From Flavobacterium zepuense (GTDB taxonomy: Bacteria > Bacteroidota > Bacteroidia > Flavobacteriales > Flavobacteriaceae), in the NCBI RefSeq assembly GCF_007097145.1, contig NZ_VJVZ01000005.1:279753-343752 (forward strand): DNA of 64,000 nt, given 5' to 3'. Of the stretch, positions 61,125-64,000 are shown one piece after another. Within the stretch, counting starts at the first letter, position 1, and each line of letters begins with the position of its first letter. The notes below the pieces were generated by a model. The model had not been told where the DNA came from. It did no database searches and saw only the letters and a program-made list of their open reading frames with translations. The position numbers and the translations under genes are program-made.

Positions 61125-61880
61125 CCTAAAGATCAGGTCGTTTTTATTGTCGAGGGTCGATTTTGTAATGGCAGTGGCTTTAAAGCCGTATTCTTCCACC
61201 AGTTGCTCTTTATACTCTTTAAATTCCTGGTGGTTGATGGATGGGTCGAACCTGATAGACGATATAAACTCCGAAGGTTCTATCTTTAAGCGGCACAGCC
61301 TGCTGTTCTTAGCATCAATAGAATCGCTTTCCGGGAGCGCCAGTAAGCGGATCTCCTTCTCATAATTGTACGACTTCCGTTTAATAAGCAGTGATTTGAT
61401 GTGCTCCTCATTAATATTTTCCGATTGCAGGCACTTAACATACTCCTCGTTAGCAGGCAGCTTAAGCAAATCGCGTTTGGTCAGGTAGTTAACCATACCG
61501 TAATAAAACAAACCCTTATTCATGTCGGCTATGTGGTGCAGCCTGTCAAAATGCGTGGTAATGCGCACACCGGGATGCCGCTTGGTAATGCCCTCGTTAT
61601 TGGCTTTGGTGGTGTAAATTTGCCACAGCGCGTAAGAGTCATCATCATAACTCCAGCACTGCGCATAAATTTTATCCTTTACAGGATGTTCATACGGCAC
61701 GCCATCTTTAATAATACGCGCGTTGAAGATAATATTCTCCATCGGGTCCGTCCAGCAATTGGGCTGCACAAACACAAGTTCTTTATTATCTAATACCTGA
61801 AAAAACCGTTCCAACAGCTCAATGCGGTACAGGTACGGTTTTTTAATCAGCGGCTCCTTGAGTGTTCCTATAAGTTTCAT
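61119..61880 (-). CDS. DUF2971 protein
   Basis: 253 residues: LYRIELLERFFQVLDNKELVFVQPNCWTDPMEN, AQCWSYDDDSYALWQIYTTKANNEGITKRHPGVRITT, and KSYNYEKEIRLLALPE, as in DUF2971, a family seen in defence-related and other loci. Function unknown. Convergent with the TonB receptor; the ends overlap by 6 bases. Confidence 0.85.
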   Translation of the reverse strand: MKLIGTLKEPLIKKPYLYRIELLERFFQVLDNKELVFVQPNCWTDPMENIIFNARIIKDGVPYEHPVKDKIYAQCWSYDDDSYALWQIYTTKANNEGITKRHPGVRITTHFDRLHHIADMNKGLFYYGMVNYLTKRDLLKLPANEEYVKCLQSENINEEHIKSLLIKRKSYNYEKEIRLLALPESDSIDAKNSRLCRLKIEPSEFISSIRFDPSINHQEFKEYKEQLVEEYGFKATAITKSTLDNKNDLIFRL

Positions 61881-61894
61881 AATAAAATTGCATG

Positions 61895-62662
61895 CTACTT
61901 CACACGTATATATATATGCCTTGTATTACCCTTTCCGGTTTCGCGCTCATCAATCTCAAAGCGTTCGGTACTCTTAATAAGGGGTAGCAGCTTAGGGAAA
62001 CCGTAATTACGGGGGTCAAAGTCGGTGCGCTTCTTTACAATAAAATTACCAAGGTCGCCAAGAAACGTCCATCCACTGTCATCAGCCAGGTCGGCCGCAC
62101 TTTTAGTCAGCAGTCGGGTAAGCTTATCATCCGGGCCCTTAAGCGGTGCAGCTTCCTCTTTAACCACGGCGGCGGCGGCTTTTCCGCGGGTAGCCTTTAC
62201 AGGCGGGGCAGGAGCATCCTGTTTAAGTATCTCTACATAAATAAACTTATCGCAGGCGGTAATAAACGGGGTAGGGGTTTTCTTTTCGCCAATGCCAATA
62301 ACCTTCATACCCGCTTCGCGCAGGCGCATGGCAAGGCGTGTAAAATCGCTGTCGCTGCTCACAATGCAAAAACCTTCCACTTTTTCCGAATATAAAATAT
62401 CCATGGCATCAATAATGAGGGCACTGTCGCTGCTGTTTTTTCCGGTGGTGTAGCTGTATTGCTGTATGGGCGTAATGGCGTTTTCCAGCAGTACCGTTTT
62501 CCAGCCGTTAGCATTAGGTTTGGTCCAGTCGGCATAAATGCGCTTAATGGTAGGGGTGCCGCTCTTGGCAATTTCCTCCAGCATCTCTTTAATATGACTG
62601 TACGAAACGTTATCGGCATCTATTAAAACGGCCAGGCGCAGTTCTTTTCTAAAAGTATCCAT
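61895..62662 (-). CDS. NYN domain protein with OST-HTH/LOTUS domain
   Basis: 255 residues. The N-terminal NYN (PIN-like ribonuclease) domain has LRLAVLIDADNVSYSHI, YADWTKPNANGWK, NSSDSALIIDAMDILYS and FCIVSSDSDFTRLAMRLREAG, with conserved acidic residues of the metal site. After a linker, the C-terminal LOTUS/OST-HTH domain (LTRLLTKSAADLADDSGWTFLGDLGNFIVKKR...PRNYGFPKLLPLI) binds RNA. LabA/MARF1-like. A putative RNA-processing enzyme. It is 14 bases upstream of the DUF2971 gene on the same strand. Confidence 0.92.
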   Translation of the reverse strand: MDTFRKELRLAVLIDADNVSYSHIKEMLEEIAKSGTPTIKRIYADWTKPNANGWKTVLLENAITPIQQYSYTTGKNSSDSALIIDAMDILYSEKVEGFCIVSSDSDFTRLAMRLREAGMKVIGIGEKKTPTPFITACDKFIYVEILKQDAPAPPVKATRGKAAAAVVKEEAAPLKGPDDKLTRLLTKSAADLADDSGWTFLGDLGNFIVKKRTDFDPRNYGFPKLLPLIKSTERFEIDERETGKGNTRHIYIRVK

Positions 62663-62810
62663 GAGATTTACTATATATATAGGTGTGCTAAAGTGCAGGT
62701 TATTGTAGTATAAACCTACAACAAATTTTGGTAGCCCGCAACAAAGCCGCTACAAAACACAGCCACAGTATTTTAACATACTATGGCACAGTATGTGCAT
62801 ACTTATAAGC

Positions 62811-63962
62811 GTGAAAAGAAAAAATGTAATGTATTCTTTAGCTGCAGCCGTTGCGCTGTTGCTGATAATTTCGTGTAACGGATGCTCTGGGCTAACAACC
62901 GGATTTAACTCGGTAGCCGATGCCATAACCAAACCATCGGCCCGCCAGGTATACGCCCGCGAATTTAAAGATAACAAAGAACAGATTGCCCTGTGGGAAA
63001 CTGCCTATGATAACGCAAAAACCGACAGCCTGCAGGTAACACTGCCTTACGGCGAAACAGGAAAATTCCGCCCCTTTACTAATCCGGTATACACCTACAC
63101 CGTGCAAATGCAGGAAGGCGAGGTGCTACAGGCAGCCGTCGTGGCCGATTCGGTTAACCACCGTATGTTCATTAACGTGCTCGCCGTGCAGGATACCGCC
63201 TATACTAATGCCGCTGAAACCATACTGGCAGAAAATGCATTAGAATTTGAAGTAAAGCAAACCGGATTTTACAAAGTAGTTATTCAGCCTGAGTTGGCGG
63301 CCAATAGTAATTTCTTTATAAGCCTTACCAAACGCCCGCTGTATGGTTTCCCCGTGTCGGGTAAAGGCAATGCCGCGATAGGCAGTTTTTGGGGAATGGA
63401 GCGCGACGGCGGTAAGCGCTCGCACGAGGGTATTGATATATTTGCCAAAAAGGGCACTCCTGTAGTTGCGGTAACCGATGGAAGCATCAGTTTTACCGGC
63501 GAGCGCGGACTTGGCGGTAAGCAGGTATGGCTGCGCGACGGGCTTTTTGGCAAATCGTTATACTACGCCCACCTGGATAGCATTGCCGTGCAAAGCGGTG
63601 CCAGCGTAAAAGCGGGTGACACACTGGGCTTTGTGGGCAACACCGGTAATGCCAGGTTTACGCCCGCCCACCTGCATTTTGGTATATATAAAGGAGCGGC
63701 GGTAAACCCGCTGCCGTTTGTATACCAAACCGAAAAGCTTAGCAAAGCTAAATTTACTACCAACTTTACTGCCGCAAGCTTAAAAACCAAAGGCAAAGCC
63801 AATCTTAGGCAGGGTCCGGGTACCACCACGCCCACTGTAGGCACCCTTGCCCCCGCCGAAACCGTAACCCTGCTGGGGCAAAACAACGAGTGGCTGCACA
63901 TACAAACCCAGGCAGGCCAAAAAGCATTCTTGCACAAAAGCTTGGCGAACCCCATTAATTAA
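62811..63962 (+). CDS. M23 family metallopeptidase, lipoprotein with SH3 domain
   Basis: I place the start at GTG 62811 (VKRKNVMYSLAAAVALLLIISC), which gives a positive-charged signal and lipobox Cys; ATG 62793 and 62829 are alternatives. ~383 residues. The M23 core is HEGIDIFAKKGTPVVAVTDG and YYAHLDSIAVQSGASVKAGDTLGFVGNTGNARFTPAHLHFGIYKG (H-x-H); the last ~60 residues form an SH3b domain. It cuts peptidoglycan cross-links or acts as an activator of amidases. The 38 bases after it contain no complete terminator. Confidence 0.9.
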   Translation: MKRKNVMYSLAAAVALLLIISCNGCSGLTTGFNSVADAITKPSARQVYAREFKDNKEQIALWETAYDNAKTDSLQVTLPYGETGKFRPFTNPVYTYTVQMQEGEVLQAAVVADSVNHRMFINVLAVQDTAYTNAAETILAENALEFEVKQTGFYKVVIQPELAANSNFFISLTKRPLYGFPVSGKGNAAIGSFWGMERDGGKRSHEGIDIFAKKGTPVVAVTDGSISFTGERGLGGKQVWLRDGLFGKSLYYAHLDSIAVQSGASVKAGDTLGFVGNTGNARFTPAHLHFGIYKGAAVNPLPFVYQTEKLSKAKFTTNFTAASLKTKGKANLRQGPGTTTPTVGTLAPAETVTLLGQNNEWLHIQTQAGQKAFLHKSLANPIN

Positions 63963-64000
63963 TCACTCCTTATATATAGGTATAAAAAAAGCCGGGTTTA

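Overview
The window is chromosomal DNA from a member of the Bacteroidota, most likely a Flavobacterium or close relative. The support is: type IX secretion C-terminal sorting domains (genes at 3831, 33434 and 34480); many -7 boxes of the Bacteroidota form TAnnTTTG; few Shine-Dalgarno sequences; the order rpmB-rpmG-(DUF4295/bL38)-ftsY; a BshC homologue; and a carotenoid cluster. There is no prophage, transposase gene or CRISPR array. Most of the window is ordinary housekeeping and envelope DNA.

The most interesting region is 1-3062. The left edge cuts a Ro60/TROVE-type protein (von Willebrand A end with MIDAS motif). It is followed by about 1.1 kb without protein genes and then by the RNA ligase gene rtcB. 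The non-coding stretch holds six tandem RNA units sharing one plan: a variable lower stem, a conserved internal loop (TGCCGT opposite CATTG), a variable upper stem, then a conserved TTACTTCG. Both stems change sequence between units while keeping pairing. Four units carry tRNA-like T-arms. The first carries T-arm, capped acceptor stem and D-arm in circularly permuted order, as in the tRNA-mimic module of bacterial YrlA Y RNAs. Two units are short and lack the tRNA module. I read this as a Ro60 - Y RNA array - RtcB RNA-repair locus. Hairpin repeats flank the array.

3.2-24 kb: VanX-type dipeptidase; delta-60 repeat T9SS cargo; DEDDh exonuclease, FAH-family enzyme, Hpt protein and CinA; ribosomal proteins L28 and L33 with a 50-residue DUF4295 protein; FtsY; a serine hydrolase; a DciA-like protein; Ndk; a ParE/RelE-type toxin-antitoxin pair; BshC; a large radical SAM protein carrying a low-complexity insertion; RimO; and a glutaminyl cyclase lipoprotein. 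24.2-41.5 kb: SRP RNA with promoter and terminator; an SDR enzyme; transaldolase/FSA; a TrxR-like oxidoreductase; a ClC channel with CBS domains; AlkD; AcpH; a phosphohexomutase; a peptide deformylase with signal peptide; Tag glycosylase; two T9SS cargo proteins; an SDR-AraC-AraC-SDR block; and TypA.

41.9-48.4 kb: a CarH/LitR-like B12-binding MerR regulator in front of crtI-crtB-crtZ, then an ECF sigma factor, a membrane protein and three DUF4252 paralogues. 48.4-64 kb: S41 peptidase, ABC transporter, BamA-like outer-membrane protein, nucleoid-associated protein, pRiA4b ORF-3-like protein, two VOC proteins, an HPP protein beside a second ClC channel, a TonB-dependent receptor, DUF2971, a NYN-LOTUS protein and an M23 peptidase lipoprotein. 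Dispersed AT-rich repeats sit in several intergenic gaps, including a ~100 bp element present twice in opposite orientation.
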